From: Pseudanabaena sp. ABRG5-3
GTDB taxonomy: Bacteria; Cyanobacteriota; Cyanobacteriia; Pseudanabaenales; Pseudanabaenaceae
DNA: 64,000 bases
Direction: 5' to 3'
Assembly: GCF_003967015.1 (NCBI RefSeq)
Contig: NZ_AP017560.1
Coordinates: 4,090,048 to 4,154,047, forward strand
Numbering within the stretch: position 1 is the stretch's first letter; every line of letters begins with the position of its first letter. The position numbers and the translations under genes are program-made. Below are positions 45,041 through 55,436 of the stretch, piece by piece. Below the pieces are notes generated by a model. That model was not told where the DNA came from. It did not search any database and worked only from the letters and a program-made list of their open reading frames with translations.

Positions 45041-46264
45041 GGCAATGCCTGCACCTGCAAGGAGAAAAGCGATCGCTGTTAGTAAAATCGCATTTGAGGT
45101 GGAGAGCATCTCTGAGGATTTGGGAACGAGATAACCAAATATAGCGATCGCCCCTGACAATCCGCCAAAGAATGTTCCGACGGTTAATCCACCGAGTGCC
45201 TTGGGAACCATTGTTAGCGCAAAGGCAACCATGCCATTATTTACAGCACTGAGGAATCCTAATATCAGCAAAATAATAATCAGGGAAGCGATCGCGCCAT
45301 AGCCACCTGCTAGCAAACCTAGTCCCGCTGCAATCCCACCTAAACTAAAGATCATCAAGCGTTTGTTATCGATAAATTTGGAGATATTACCAGTACCGAC
45401 CGCTAATAGAGCTTGAGTAATTAATGCTGACCCCATTAAGACTTCAAAAGATAAACCTGTAAGTCCTGTAAGATCTGCTTTGAGGGTGCGGGGTAATACA
45501 TCCCCCATCAGCAAGCGCATTCCTAAACCGATCGCTCCACCTACGAACATCACGATCGCTAAATTGCTCAAGAAATCTCTAATCTTGAATGGTTCCGCAT
45601 TTTCTAAAGCAGGATTGAGATTTTTGGGAATATAGATCATCGCACTGCGTAAACCTGCAACACCTGCGAGCAAAGTAAATGAGGCGATCGCAAAGGTAGC
45701 GGGTGCGCCCAGTCCCAAAATAAAGCTAGTTGCCAAGGGGCGAATCGAACCAACAAAACCACCGACTAAGGTTAAAACACTACCTGCAAGCGGTAATTGA
45801 GTAGCCCCTGCAAAGCTGGCTAACAAACAAATAACGGGACTGCGAAAGGTTGCCATTACCATTGCCCACAAAACTGCAAGACTAGGCAAGATTAAGCGAA
45901 CAATTTCATTGGAACCACCAAAAACGACAACGGCAGGAAGGGCAATAAATAAAGCGGTTGAGCCAATGACTCCCGCCACAATCAAGGGCATCCGTGAGCT
46001 ATACCAACGCTGCCAGCGATCAGACAGTCCCCCAAATAATGGCTCGACAATTACCGCGATCGCACTTTCGATCACCAATAGCAACCCTGCAAATTGTTGG
46101 GCTTGGCTAGTGGGGTAAGCAAACACCTGCTCGATAAACTTGGGCAAGTACACCCCATAGGCAATCCAAGTCAGAGAGATTGCCCCCTGCACTGAGGCAA
46201 GACTCCACACTTGCAACCAACGTATTTGATTAGATGCTGGATTTGATGATGGTGCGATCGACAT
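45002..46264 (-). CDS. Major facilitator superfamily transporter
   Basis: A 420-residue membrane protein with about 12 spans. The loop between the second and third spans, FGGLSDRWQRWYSSRMPLIV, fits the MFS GXXXDRXGRR motif in degenerate form. No substrate can be assigned; proximity to the polyketide genes permits but does not show export of their product, since the gene is convergent to them. The start ATG at 46264 gives a short basic N terminus (MSIAPSSNPASNQIRWLQ). Confidence 0.8.
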   Translation of the reverse strand: MSIAPSSNPASNQIRWLQVWSLASVQGAISLTWIAYGVYLPKFIEQVFAYPTSQAQQFAGLLLVIESAIAVIVEPLFGGLSDRWQRWYSSRMPLIVAGVIGSTALFIALPAVVVFGGSNEIVRLILPSLAVLWAMVMATFRSPVICLLASFAGATQLPLAGSVLTLVGGFVGSIRPLATSFILGLGAPATFAIASFTLLAGVAGLRSAMIYIPKNLNPALENAEPFKIRDFLSNLAIVMFVGGAIGLGMRLLMGDVLPRTLKADLTGLTGLSFEVLMGSALITQALLAVGTGNISKFIDNKRLMIFSLGGIAAGLGLLAGGYGAIASLIIILLILGFLSAVNNGMVAFALTMVPKALGGLTVGTFFGGLSGAIAIFGYLVPKSSEMLSTSNAILLTAIAFLLAGAGIALGERITRKISFE

Positions 46265-46332
46265 AAAAAACTTCCCTCGCTTAGCATTTAGAAAGCATTT
46301 AGAGAAAGGCGCTGTGCGCCTCTCTCTAGTGT

Positions 46333-46998
46333 TTATTTTTGCAGCATACAGCCCTGCATGGAAGTTGTACCATCAGGCATGGTCGCACGGCAAAGATTCG
46401 CTTGGCTAAGATCAACGTTGGTGACGATCGCATTGGTGAGGTCTGCACGATACAGATCGGCTCCCTTAAGATTTGCACCTGTCAAATCTGCACCATAGAG
46501 GCTCGCATTACGCAAGGAGGCATTGCTGAGATTAGCGCGATTGAGTTTGGCATAGACCAACTCGATATCGATCAAATTGGCATTTTGCAAGTTGGCTTCA
46601 GTCAGATCAATATATTTCCAGCGACTATTCCGCGCATTTGCACCTGATAGATTGGCTTGAATCAAGTCACTATTAATCAAAAAAGTATTTCGCAGGTCAG
46701 AGTTACTGAGATCGGCGCTCCGAAAGTCCGCATAATACATCGTGCTAAAAGCTAATGTTGCACCCGAAAGTGCGCTTTGCCGCAGATCAGCAACATCAAG
46801 AAAAGACTCACGCAGATCAACACCATTTGCCGTGATACCACTCAGTTCACAGCGCTGACATGTGTGGTGTTCCAATAAAGACTTGAGATGGTCGGCATTT
46901 TGCGCTTGCACGCTGGATGTCATACCAATGGTCATCACACTAGCAATCAAGGAGCTAGCGATCGCAGTCACGGAATGATTAAAGGCTGTTGACTTCAT
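46333..46998 (-). CDS. Secreted pentapeptide-repeat protein
   Basis: A 221-residue protein with a signal peptide (cleavage after SVQAQ, about residue 33), a CxxC pair in HHTCQRCELSGI, and about 25 pentapeptide repeats of the A(D/N)LXX type (LRQSALSGATLAFSTMYYAD, ANLSNASLRNASLYGADLTG, ANLKGADLYRADLTNA). These fold into a right-handed quadrilateral beta-helix. Cyanobacteria have many such proteins, several in the thylakoid lumen; the function is not established. The C-terminal cysteines (LCRATM, QGCMLQK) may pair. Confidence 0.88.
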   Translation of the reverse strand: MKSTAFNHSVTAIASSLIASVMTIGMTSSVQAQNADHLKSLLEHHTCQRCELSGITANGVDLRESFLDVADLRQSALSGATLAFSTMYYADFRSADLSNSDLRNTFLINSDLIQANLSGANARNSRWKYIDLTEANLQNANLIDIELVYAKLNRANLSNASLRNASLYGADLTGANLKGADLYRADLTNAIVTNVDLSQANLCRATMPDGTTSMQGCMLQK

Positions 46999-47442
46999 AA
47001 AAAAGTACCTAATTTTAGCAATCCTTTCTTAATTGTTAACACAGGAATAGCCACTACAACACAGCAAAATGTAATAAAAGCAGAAAGTATCAAAGGAACA
47101 AAGCACCTTTGATACTTTGATAAAACAACTAGAAAACAACAAAATGTAATAAAAAGTTAGTAAGTAGGTAAGCTCAATTAAATATAAAATCTCAAAACTT
47201 GAGCCATCCTCTTGGCTTGCAGCTCAAGTTTTGAAGCTGGGCTTTTAATTATGATGAAGTACTGATGTATCAAGGGTTATTTGTACTTCTGATAATTTTA
47301 TAAAAGAGCAAAATATAACGATCAGGGCAGGAAATAGCGGCAAGGCAAAGTTATATTTTCTAATTTTAATTACTGAAATGATGGTCTGATGATTTTGTAT
47401 ACTGATAATGTTTTGTTGAACTTTTGTCATGGATCATACTGA
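46999..47442. other. Divergent intergenic region with two hairpins, 444 bases
   Basis: AAAGTATCAAAGG pairs with CCTTTGATACTTT (47087-47117) and AAAACTTGAGC pairs with GCTCAAGTTTT (47192-47232). The phrase CAAAATGTAATAAAA occurs twice, on either side of the first hairpin. No yybP-ykoY manganese riboswitch pattern is recognisable ahead of the TerC gene and no small ORF is supported. Confidence 0.45.
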
Positions 47443-48138
47443 ATGTTCGAGCAGTTTCTAGATACAAATGCCTTATCCTTTCGGGTCGAATATATTCCCA
47501 TTTTGGGTGTACTTATCCTGCTAGAGGCTATTCTGTCTGCTGATAATGCGATCGCTCTTGCCGCGATCGTGCGAAGTTTACCAGATCCACAGCAAGAGAA
47601 ATGGGCGCTCCGCTATGGTCTAATTGGCGCATTTATTTTGCGGGTTATCTTGATTTTCACTGCAACATGGGTAATTAAATATTGGCAATTTGAATTAGCA
47701 GGTTCACTATATTTACTCTGGTTAGCTGGCAAGTTCTTTTTAGAAAAATCGCAAGAAGGACATGACGCTAAGCATCCTGTGCGGATGGCAGATAAATTAT
47801 GGCAAGTTGTAGCATTGGTATCACTAACGGATTTAGCATTTTCTCTCGATAGTGTGACTGCGGCAGTTGCCGTCGCGGAGGAAACTTGGCTAGTACTGAT
47901 TGGTGGTGTAGCGGGGATTATCTCATTACGCTTTTTAGCAGGGCTTTTTATCAAGTGGCTAGAAGAGTTTACTCACCTTGAATCGGCGGGGTATTTGATT
48001 GTGTTGCTAGTAGGATTGCGCCTATTTATTAAAGTGTTTTCCGATAGCTTAGTTCCACCTGAATGGTTGATGCTGTCGTTAATTGGAGCAGTTTTTCTTT
48101 GGGGATTCTCGAAGCGTGAACCCATCAACGAAACTTAA
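47443..48138 (+). CDS. TerC family integral membrane protein
   Basis: A 231-residue protein with about seven spans and the family acidic motifs ILSADNAIALAAI (about residues 31-43) and LTDLAFSLDSVTAAVAVAEE. TerC/YjbE-type proteins export or sense divalent metals, often manganese, or act in membrane protein assembly near the translocon. Relatives in plants are needed for thylakoid biogenesis. The metal specificity here is inferred only from family. It stands alone. Confidence 0.88.
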   Translation: MFEQFLDTNALSFRVEYIPILGVLILLEAILSADNAIALAAIVRSLPDPQQEKWALRYGLIGAFILRVILIFTATWVIKYWQFELAGSLYLLWLAGKFFLEKSQEGHDAKHPVRMADKLWQVVALVSLTDLAFSLDSVTAAVAVAEETWLVLIGGVAGIISLRFLAGLFIKWLEEFTHLESAGYLIVLLVGLRLFIKVFSDSLVPPEWLMLSLIGAVFLWGFSKREPINET

Positions 48139-48185
48139 GCGATTATAGAACAAACTAAATAAGTATCTCAGCATAGTTATCAACG

Positions 48186-48238
48186 AAACCCATATTTCTG
48201 TACCGCCCGCTACGCGGGCGGTACAGAAATATGGGTTT
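48186..48238. repeat. 53-base perfect palindrome
   Basis: AAACCCATATTTCTGTACCG plus CCCGC meets its complement around TAC. It begins 47 bases after the TerC gene stop. A second, less regular pair of GAGCGCTTAGCG-type hairpins follows at about 48272-48342. Confidence 0.65.
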
Positions 48239-48380
48239 TTGATGCTTGACTACTTAGTCACTAGACATTTAAAGAGAGTGCGCTTAGCACATCTCTCCTG
48301 AAAATATTAATAAAGAGGAGCGCTTAGCGTCTCTCTCTTTTGTTTACAATGATCAATACCAAGAAGGAAAAAGTAGCAAA

Positions 48381-48767
48381 ATGTTTGAATATCCTGAAGA
48401 CCTAAAATATACCAACTCCCACGAATATATTCGCCTAGAGAATAATATCGCCACCGTGGGGATTACAGCTTTTGCGATCGATCAGCTAGGTGATATTGTC
48501 TTTCTTGATCTTCCTGAAGCAGGGACAAAGGTGGAGAAAGGACAAACCTTCGGCACAATTGAATCGGTGAAAGCTGTAGAAGATATCTATTCACCTGTGA
48601 CAGGGACTGTTGTTGAAGCCAATACTACTCTAATTGATAAACCTGAAAATATTGCTACCGATCCCTATGGTGCGTCATGGCTACTCAAGGTAAGCATTGA
48701 AGACGAAAGCGAACTTAACGATACTCTTTCTGCCAGTGCATATTCTGAAAAAGTAGAAGGGAAGTAA
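48381..48767 (+). CDS. gcvH: Glycine cleavage system H protein
   Basis: The lipoyl carrier of the glycine cleavage complex, which shuttles the aminomethyl group among GcvP, GcvT and the lipoamide dehydrogenase during photorespiratory glycine breakdown. The 128-residue protein has the lipoylation motif [17 protein letters not shown] with K64. Other gcv genes are not in the window. A strong terminator follows. Confidence 0.97.
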   Translation: MFEYPEDLKYTNSHEYIRLENNIATVGITAFAIDQLGDIVFLDLPEAGTKVEKGQTFGTIESVKAVEDIYSPVTGTVVEANTTLIDKPENIATDPYGASWLLKVSIEDESELNDTLSASAYSEKVEGK

Positions 48768-48769
48768 TT

Positions 48770-48795
48770 AAAAAGAGCGCTAAGCGCTCTTTTTT
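48770..48795. terminator. Terminator between gcvH and a convergent kinase gene
   Basis: AAAAAGAGCGC pairs with GCGCTCTTTTTT around TAA; works on both strands. Confidence 0.85.
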
Positions 48796-51451
48796 ACTCT
48801 TTGGTTTGTGGCAAGCGTGGTGGCAACTCAACTGTAAAGGTGGAACCCTGATCAACTGCACTTTCTAAGTAGATTGTGCCACCCATCAACAGAACAAGCT
48901 GTTCTGTAATTGCTAAACCGAGCCCCGTACCACCATGCTTGCGTGTAGAAGATTGATCAACTTGGCGAAATTGCTCAAAAATAGTACGCTGAAACTCAGG
49001 CTCAATGCCAATACCTGTATCACGAACTGAAATCAAAATATTTGATGTTGCAAAGGGTGATAATTGAGCATCTTCACTAGTCAAATTATTTGGATCTACA
49101 ACCGTTTCTGAAGATAGAATTTCGGGTGCTTGGGATGAAGTTTCTGCATATTTTAACTCCACACAAACTTCGCCACTGTCTGTAAACTTAATCGCATTAG
49201 AAACTAAATTAGTAATCACCTGCTTAATCCGAATTGAGTCGTGGTAGATCGCACAAGTGCCAATGTGGTTTTCAAACACAAAATTTAGGGATTTACTACC
49301 AGCTAAAGGTTGCAGACTTTCACAGGTATGGTGGATTAGTTCATCTAGGTTAAAGAACTCAGGATGCGCTTCCATTTTCCCTGCCTCGATTTTTGATAGA
49401 TCGAGAATGTCATTAATCAAATCTAGTAAATTTTTACCATTACGCAGAATCCGCTCTACCATGTCCACTTGGCTAGAGGAAAGGGCATCACGACGCTGAC
49501 GCAGCAATACTTGCGAGAAGCCAATAATTGCATTCATTGGGGTTCGCAATTCATGACTCATATTCGCAAGAAACTGGCTCTTGAGTTGAGTCGCCTCTAG
49601 TAATTGAGCATTCTGTGCTTCGATTTGATTAATTAATTGAGCATTACCGATCGCGATCGCCGCCTGCACACCAAAGGAAGCCAACAGATTTAAATCTTCG
49701 CGAGAACTCGCTCTTTCTAAACGACTATGCCCGATCGCCAAAACCCCTAAGCGCCCAGAACGACTGGACTCGATTGGCACACACAAAGCACTTTTGACAG
49801 GGAGTGATTCCACTAAATGTGATTCGCCTACCTTGATTTCAATAGGAATACCTTCTTTAAACACCTGTGCAATCAGATTTTGAGCATCTAACGCAAAGGA
49901 GGCTTGTAGAGGGAAATCATCAGGTAATCCTTTCGCCGCCGATAAAATTAGTCGGTTCTCTTTGGGATTATAAAGAGCAATTACACAAATCTCGGCCCAC
50001 ATAATCGCGTCGCAAGTCGCTTCCACTACCGATTCCAAGAGAACATTCAGATCCTGTAACTGTTGGTTAATTAAGTTAGTGAGCCGTTGCAAAATGCTCA
50101 TCCGCTTTTGCTGCTCGATCATGATCTTGTTCGTTTCTTGCATGACCTTGTCGCGATAACGCTGCTCGGTGACATCCCGCAAAATCATTACACTACCAAT
50201 CAGTTCCGATTCAGTCCCTACCAGTGGTGCAGCCTTGGTACTCAGGATGATTTCATTACCTTCAGGGGGGCGCAAAACCACTTGATCTTCCACCACTTCG
50301 CCTGTAGACATTGCCCGAAATACAACGAGATTGGCTAAATCAACAGGTTCGCCATCCTGATGCCTAATGTCAAATTGCTTGACAATCTCTTCCATCGATT
50401 TAGCAATGACAGGCGATGCAGGTATACCATCATTGACAGCATTAAAACTGAGGATTTTGCGCCCTGCGGAGTTGATTTTGAGAATCCGTCCCGCAGGATC
50501 GCTAAGTAACACACCATCGGCAAGCTGCTCGAAAACAGTAGTCAGTTCTTCTCGTTGACGAGCGATCGTTTCAATACTTTGGGCATTGCTAATGGCTGTG
50601 GCAAGACGGCGACCGATGGATTGGAGAATGTTGCGTCCACGGTCTGAAAGGGGGGTGAGACTACCCAAAAATAGAACTCCCACAAGGCTGCTTCTGAGCA
50701 TCAAGGGATAGGCGGACAAGCTTTGGGGCAAGAGATCGCCAACGGGAGTACGGTAAACTAAATTTTGTCCTTTGAGGCGATCGCCTTCCCAAATGATCGC
50801 TTCTTGAAGTTGCCCTGATTGACCGACGATGCCTTCCCCAAGGTTAATCTCTGTGAGTGCTTGACTAGTTTTATAGCCCCATTCTGCTGCTAATACTAAA
50901 CATCCTTCAGGGCGAGAGTTGGAATTTTCCCATAGATAAATACTACCGAGTTGAGCGCCTGTGAGTTTGCATATTTCTTCTAGACTTGCCTTAATTAATT
51001 TGTATTGATCGGTGGTATTTACTAAAACGCGGTCAAGGGATTGCAGGGCAAACTGAATATCACGAGCTTCAAGGGTGGCGGTTTTGGTTTCCATCTGCGC
51101 CGCCATGCGATTAAAAACCTTGGCAAATTCCCCAATTTCATCGGAACGATTTAATTGCGATCGCGCTGATAAATTACCTAAAGATATCTCTTCGGCAGCT
51201 TCGGCTAATTCTGTAAGGGGAGGTTGAATGCTGCGAATAATCGAAATGGCAACAAATAGTCCTGAACCTAAACCTGTAGACAGCACCACGATCGCTAGCC
51301 ATGTTGTAAAGGCTTCTAATTCGGGCGTACCTTGCTGGATATGCAGTAGCAAAATCAAGGTTGCGGTGGCTAGCAGTGAGGTGCTGGTAGTCAGCCCAAA
51401 AATCAAGCGATTGACTAAACTTTCACGGCGGGGTAGGTTGGCATTGGTCAT
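48794..51451 (-). CDS. Membrane sensor histidine kinase with HAMP, GAF, PAS and GAF domains
   Basis: A large kinase of 885 residues. Two membrane spans lie in the first 70 residues with almost no loop between them, so no periplasmic sensor is present. A HAMP domain (about 70-125, ISLGNLSARSQLNRSDEIGE), a GAF (about 140-295), a PAS (about 305-425), a second GAF (about 450-610), HisKA with H633 in FLANMSHELRTPMNAIIGFS, and a HATPase domain (about 745-880, DTGIGI and GGTGLGLAI) follow. GAF residues for bilin binding are not evident. The partner regulator is not adjacent, so it is an orphan kinase. Confidence 0.92.
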   Translation of the reverse strand: MTNANLPRRESLVNRLIFGLTTSTSLLATATLILLLHIQQGTPELEAFTTWLAIVVLSTGLGSGLFVAISIIRSIQPPLTELAEAAEEISLGNLSARSQLNRSDEIGEFAKVFNRMAAQMETKTATLEARDIQFALQSLDRVLVNTTDQYKLIKASLEEICKLTGAQLGSIYLWENSNSRPEGCLVLAAEWGYKTSQALTEINLGEGIVGQSGQLQEAIIWEGDRLKGQNLVYRTPVGDLLPQSLSAYPLMLRSSLVGVLFLGSLTPLSDRGRNILQSIGRRLATAISNAQSIETIARQREELTTVFEQLADGVLLSDPAGRILKINSAGRKILSFNAVNDGIPASPVIAKSMEEIVKQFDIRHQDGEPVDLANLVVFRAMSTGEVVEDQVVLRPPEGNEIILSTKAAPLVGTESELIGSVMILRDVTEQRYRDKVMQETNKIMIEQQKRMSILQRLTNLINQQLQDLNVLLESVVEATCDAIMWAEICVIALYNPKENRLILSAAKGLPDDFPLQASFALDAQNLIAQVFKEGIPIEIKVGESHLVESLPVKSALCVPIESSRSGRLGVLAIGHSRLERASSREDLNLLASFGVQAAIAIGNAQLINQIEAQNAQLLEATQLKSQFLANMSHELRTPMNAIIGFSQVLLRQRRDALSSSQVDMVERILRNGKNLLDLINDILDLSKIEAGKMEAHPEFFNLDELIHHTCESLQPLAGSKSLNFVFENHIGTCAIYHDSIRIKQVITNLVSNAIKFTDSGEVCVELKYAETSSQAPEILSSETVVDPNNLTSEDAQLSPFATSNILISVRDTGIGIEPEFQRTIFEQFRQVDQSSTRKHGGTGLGLAITEQLVLLMGGTIYLESAVDQGSTFTVELPPRLPQTKE

Positions 51452-51538
51452 GAGAATTTAGCTTGTACTGAGCGCTTAGCAATCAGTTTAGCAAACCTAG
51501 AAATGCAAAAGGCGGCTCAATGTGCTGTCTTTTAGCTT

Positions 51539-52504
51539 TTACGATTCAAGGAATACGCCCATCTTACGGAATTTTTGATACCGTAGCTCTTGCAAATCCT
51601 CTGCGGTCAATTTACTTAAGCGATCGAGATTTTCGACTAGAGCCGATTTCAAATTTTCCGCCGCCTGTAGTGGTAGACGATGCGCCCCACCCAGAGGCTC
51701 ATCAATCACATAATCGACGATGCCTAAACGTTTCAAGTCAGGAGCCGTAATTTTCAGAGCTTCCGCCGCTTTACCTGCCTTTGCCGAGTCGCGCCATAAA
51801 ATTGCGGCACAGGCTTCTGGGGTCGCTACCGTATAGACCGAGTTTTCAAACATCATGATGTGATCACCAATGCCGATCCCCAATGCTCCACCCGATCCAC
51901 CTTCACCAATGACAGTGCAGATAATTGGTACACCTAGACCAAACATTTGTCGTAAATTTGCGGCGATCGCCTCGCCTTGTCCTTGTTCTTCTGCTGATAC
52001 TCCTGGATATGCCCCAGGGGTGTCAATCAGGGTAATAATCGGCAATTTAAAGCGATTAGCATGATCCATTAATCTTGCTGCCTTGCGATATCCTCCGGGG
52101 GAAGCCATGCCAAAATTGCGGGTCATATTGTCTTTGGTATCGCGCCCCTTTTGATGTCCCAAAATTACCACAGGGCGATCGCTAATGCGGGCAAGCCCGC
52201 CAACCAAGGCTGGATCATCATTACCCCTGCGATCGCCATGTAGCTCCATCCACTCATCGGTAATGGCTTGCACATAGTCAAGGGTGCTAGGGCGACGGGG
52301 ATGCCTTGCGATCTGCATCCGTTGCATTGCGCCTAAACCCGAAAAAATTTCTCGCCGCAAAAGCTCGGCTCGTTGCTCTAAAAGGTGGATCTGCTGCACC
52401 ATATCGACATCGTTGTCACTCGCAAGCTCGCGAATTTGGGCGATACGGTTTTCTAGTTCAACGATGGGCTTTTCAAAGTCAAGCAGGATTTGGCGATCGG
52501 CCAT
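51539..52504 (-). CDS. accA: Acetyl-CoA carboxylase carboxyltransferase subunit alpha
   Basis: AccA forms with AccD the carboxyltransferase that moves CO2 from biotin to acetyl-CoA, the first step of fatty acid synthesis. The 321-residue product begins [20 protein letters not shown] and contains [40 protein letters not shown] and [16 protein letters not shown], all standard. The start at 52504 matches the family N terminus; nine codons of upstream frame are ignored. Confidence 0.97.
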   Translation of the reverse strand: MADRQILLDFEKPIVELENRIAQIRELASDNDVDMVQQIHLLEQRAELLRREIFSGLGAMQRMQIARHPRRPSTLDYVQAITDEWMELHGDRRGNDDPALVGGLARISDRPVVILGHQKGRDTKDNMTRNFGMASPGGYRKAARLMDHANRFKLPIITLIDTPGAYPGVSAEEQGQGEAIAANLRQMFGLGVPIICTVIGEGGSGGALGIGIGDHIMMFENSVYTVATPEACAAILWRDSAKAGKAAEALKITAPDLKRLGIVDYVIDEPLGGAHRLPLQAAENLKSALVENLDRLSKLTAEDLQELRYQKFRKMGVFLES

Positions 52505-52662
52505 GATGCAATTTTGTATAGTAGATACCAATTCTCAGATTAGCAGACAAAGGGTATAGTTATCGCGATCTTTAACCAGCGTCACACTCCAGAGGATATA
52601 AATTTACGCTCCTGTATTAAATCGTTTCAAGTTTATTGTGACAACTCTACAATTTTTGGATA

Positions 52663-53160
52663 TCAATTGATTTCTTTATCTAACCTTTCTAGACGATAAG
52701 TTACATCTTTTGATTCTTTAAGTAGATCATTCCAATCATCTGGAGGATGACCACTATCGAGCATTTTCTTAAAAACTCGATAGGCATCCGTATTGCTTTC
52801 ATAGGCTCGCTTAGAACCCTCGTCATTTACCCAAGCAAAGATGATAATTTTGCTCTCTAGGTGATATCGAAAAAATAATCGATACTGCTGAAAAAACTTC
52901 GCTCGGAACCAATGTTTATACTCATTACCAAGCGTTGTGCCTTGGCGATACTCACTACGGGTCGGATCTTGAGGAATCACCTCAAATGCTAACTTGGCGA
53001 TCGCCGCTAGACGCTTTGTGGCATTTTTCTGTTTGTAATCATTAGGATATTTCTGCCGTAATCCTTCAACTTGTTGCAGAAGTGCTTCTAACTGATCTAG
53101 AAAAAGAGAATGGGTAAATATGTTCCATCCATTGATTACTAACGGTTGATTGATAGACAA
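52663..53160 (-). CDS. YhaV family toxin
   Basis: A RelE-superfamily ribosome-dependent mRNA interferase of 165 residues. The sequence starts INGWNIFTHSLFLDQLEALL and contains DPTRSEYRQGTTLGNEYKHW, FFQQYRLFFRYH and IFAWVNDEGSKRAYES, the YhaV family blocks. It follows the PrlF antitoxin gene after 2 bases, the standard prlF-yhaV order. It should halt translation when the antitoxin is lost. Confidence 0.9.
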   Translation of the reverse strand: MSINQPLVINGWNIFTHSLFLDQLEALLQQVEGLRQKYPNDYKQKNATKRLAAIAKLAFEVIPQDPTRSEYRQGTTLGNEYKHWFRAKFFQQYRLFFRYHLESKIIIFAWVNDEGSKRAYESNTDAYRVFKKMLDSGHPPDDWNDLLKESKDVTYRLERLDKEIN

Positions 53161-53162
53161 AT

Positions 53163-53495
53163 TTATTCGTCCTCATCAAGCAACGGCGCGTCTAGATCTA
53201 AATCAACATAAGACACTAAAGCCTGAACATGATTTACTAAATCAGGGCTTAGAGCTTTTACATGTTGGGGATTTGTCTCAATATCTTGAGCCAGAAAATT
53301 TAGAAATTGTCCAATGATGGGATCGCTCTCGGTTTGGTCAGCACGAGAAATCACAACCCGACCATCCGACTCAATCGTGTAGCAAATTTTATCCCGTTTA
53401 TTTAATCCCAAGGCTTTACGAATCGGATCAGGAATTGTGGTCTGATAGCGATCAGTAAGCGTAGATTCTGAGCATGGGGCTAGGGTGACAGTCAT
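53163..53495 (-). CDS. PrlF-like (SohA) antitoxin
   Basis: The 110-residue protein has a swapped-hairpin AbrB fold at the N terminus (STLTDRYQTTIPDPIRKALG, RDKICYTIESDGRVVISRAD), which binds the module promoter, and a C-terminal part (IIGQFLNFLAQDIETNPQHV) that holds the toxin. The acidic tail DLDLDAPLLDEDE is typical. It is first in the two-gene operon with YhaV. The operon lies between accA and crtH. Confidence 0.9.
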   Translation of the reverse strand: MTVTLAPCSESTLTDRYQTTIPDPIRKALGLNKRDKICYTIESDGRVVISRADQTESDPIIGQFLNFLAQDIETNPQHVKALSPDLVNHVQALVSYVDLDLDAPLLDEDE

Positions 53496-53594
53496 AGCAA
53501 TTTTTAAATCTGTCGATTTAATGGCATCTCAAAGGTAATGCAATTGCATTGTGTTGTCAAGACGATAGCTACTTGAAGAGCAGAGCAATATACG

Positions 53595-53647
53595 CTAGAG
53601 AGATTTTTGAAAATGCTGCAAAGTAGGACTTTCAAAAATCTCTCTAG
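53595..53647. repeat. Imperfect palindrome upstream of crtH
   Basis: CTAGAGAGATTTTTGAAA pairs with TTTCAAAAATCTCTCTAG (one slip) around a 16-base loop. It lies between the divergent toxin-antitoxin and crtH genes. Confidence 0.5.
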
Positions 53648-53705
53648 GCTTTATGGCAGTGCAAAGCGCTGTATAGTTGAGAATAGATTTTGATTAAGAA
53701 ATGTG

Positions 53706-55220
53706 ATGGCGCAAACACTCGATGCGGATGTAATTGTAATTGGCTCAGGAATTGGTGGCTTAGTCACCGCAACACAGTTGGCGGCGAAGGGGGCAAGCGT
53801 AATTGTCCTAGAGCGCTACTTGATTGCGGGGGGGAGTGGCGGCTATTTTGAGCGCAATGGCTACCGCTTTGATGTGGGCGCATCGATGATTTTTGGTTTT
53901 GGCGATCGCGGCACGACGAATCTCCTCACCCGTGCGTTGGCGGCGGTAAATATGAAAATGGAGACGATTCCCGATCCTGTGCAGATCCATTACCATTTGC
54001 CGAATAATCTGGAAATCGAGGTGCATCGTGATTATGAGAAATTTATTAAGGAATTAGGCGATCGCTTTCCCCATGAGCGTGAGGGGATTCGTAAGTTTTA
54101 CGATGAATGTTGGAAGATTTTTAATTGCTTAAATGCGATCGAGTTGCTGTCACTCGAAGAATGGCGCTACTTGATGCGAGTGTTTTTCCAGAATCCTTTG
54201 GCTTGTCTGGGTTTAGCGGCTTACTTGCCCCAAAATGCAGGCGATATCGCCAAGAAATATATTCGTGATCCTGAACTGTTGCAATTCATCGATATGGAAT
54301 GCTATTGCTGGTCAGTGGTTCCCGCCGATCGCACGCCTGCAATTAATGCAGGGATGGTGTTTAGCGATCGCCATTATGGGGGTATTAACTATCCCGTTGG
54401 TGGTGTGGGCAAAATTGCTGAAAAATTGGCGGAAGGCTTGGACAAAGCAGGTGGTGAGATTCGCTATGGTGCGCGAGTGACCCAAATTATCCCCAAAGCA
54501 AAATCTGGTAAAAATGCGATCGGTGTAAAGTTGGCGAATGGCGAAATTCTCTATGCCAAGAAAGTAGTTTCTAATGCCACTCGCTGGGATACCTTTGGGA
54601 ACTTGCTCAAGGATGAGCCTTTGCCGAGTGGTGAAAAGGGATGGCAATCGCGCTATCAAAAATCCCCCAGTTTCTTGAGCTTACATCTCGGTGTTGAAGC
54701 TTGTGCTATTCCCGATGATGCGGCTTGTCACCATATTTTGCTGGAAGATTGGAACGATATGCAAAAGGAACAAGGCACAATTTTTGTCTCAATTCCCACA
54801 TTACTTGATCGCTCCCTTGCGCCAGAAGGTCATCACATTGTGCATACCTTTACCCCTAGCTGGATTAGTGAATGGGAATGTTTATCGCCTTCGGAATATG
54901 AAGAAAAGAAAAATGAGGCAGCGAGAAAATTATGCGATCGCTTGCTAGCGATTTTCCCCAAACTAGAAGACTGTCTCGACTACCAAGAAGTAGGCACACC
55001 CCGCAGTCATCGCCGTTTCCTCGGTCGTGCTGATGGAACCTATGGTCCTATTCCTACGGGTAAGCCTTTAGGGCTTTTGGGAATGCCTTTTAATCGGACA
55101 TCTATTCCTGATTTATATTGTGTGGGTGATAGCACTTTCCCTGGGCAAGGTTTAAATGCAGTAGCCTTTTCAGGCTTTGCCTGTGGTCATTTGGTTGCAT
55201 CGTCATTAGGGCTTGTATAG
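53706..55220 (+). CDS. crtH: Prolycopene isomerase (carotenoid cis-trans isomerase)
   Basis: CrtH converts tetra-cis-lycopene to all-trans-lycopene, needed for carotenoid synthesis in the dark. The 504-residue flavoprotein has [20 protein letters not shown] near the N terminus, [57 protein letters not shown] and the C-terminal [20 protein letters not shown]. The ATG at 53706 is preferred; a GTG one codon earlier is in frame. It is a peripheral thylakoid protein in cyanobacteria. Confidence 0.93.
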   Translation: MAQTLDADVIVIGSGIGGLVTATQLAAKGASVIVLERYLIAGGSGGYFERNGYRFDVGASMIFGFGDRGTTNLLTRALAAVNMKMETIPDPVQIHYHLPNNLEIEVHRDYEKFIKELGDRFPHEREGIRKFYDECWKIFNCLNAIELLSLEEWRYLMRVFFQNPLACLGLAAYLPQNAGDIAKKYIRDPELLQFIDMECYCWSVVPADRTPAINAGMVFSDRHYGGINYPVGGVGKIAEKLAEGLDKAGGEIRYGARVTQIIPKAKSGKNAIGVKLANGEILYAKKVVSNATRWDTFGNLLKDEPLPSGEKGWQSRYQKSPSFLSLHLGVEACAIPDDAACHHILLEDWNDMQKEQGTIFVSIPTLLDRSLAPEGHHIVHTFTPSWISEWECLSPSEYEEKKNEAARKLCDRLLAIFPKLEDCLDYQEVGTPRSHRRFLGRADGTYGPIPTGKPLGLLGMPFNRTSIPDLYCVGDSTFPGQGLNAVAFSGFACGHLVASSLGLV

Positions 55221-55436
55221 TGATTTTCTTTATGCAATTAAGCCACATACATTGGTATAGTACGATTCCCCATTTGCATCGTAAAGCACCGTAAAGATCA
55301 ATGTTGTGAGGAGATCGCATCGCAATATTCCTAGTCCCCATCAGTCTATTTCTAGATTGCTAGTTTTCTCAGACTTGCTATTGGCGTTCCTGTTCGTTCA
55401 AGAAATTAAGATATTGCTAAAAAGTAAATCCTCTCA

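Noticed and set aside
47000-47442. yybP-ykoY manganese riboswitch ahead of the TerC gene
   Set aside because: The conserved GGGGAGUAG-type core was not found; only simple hairpins are present.
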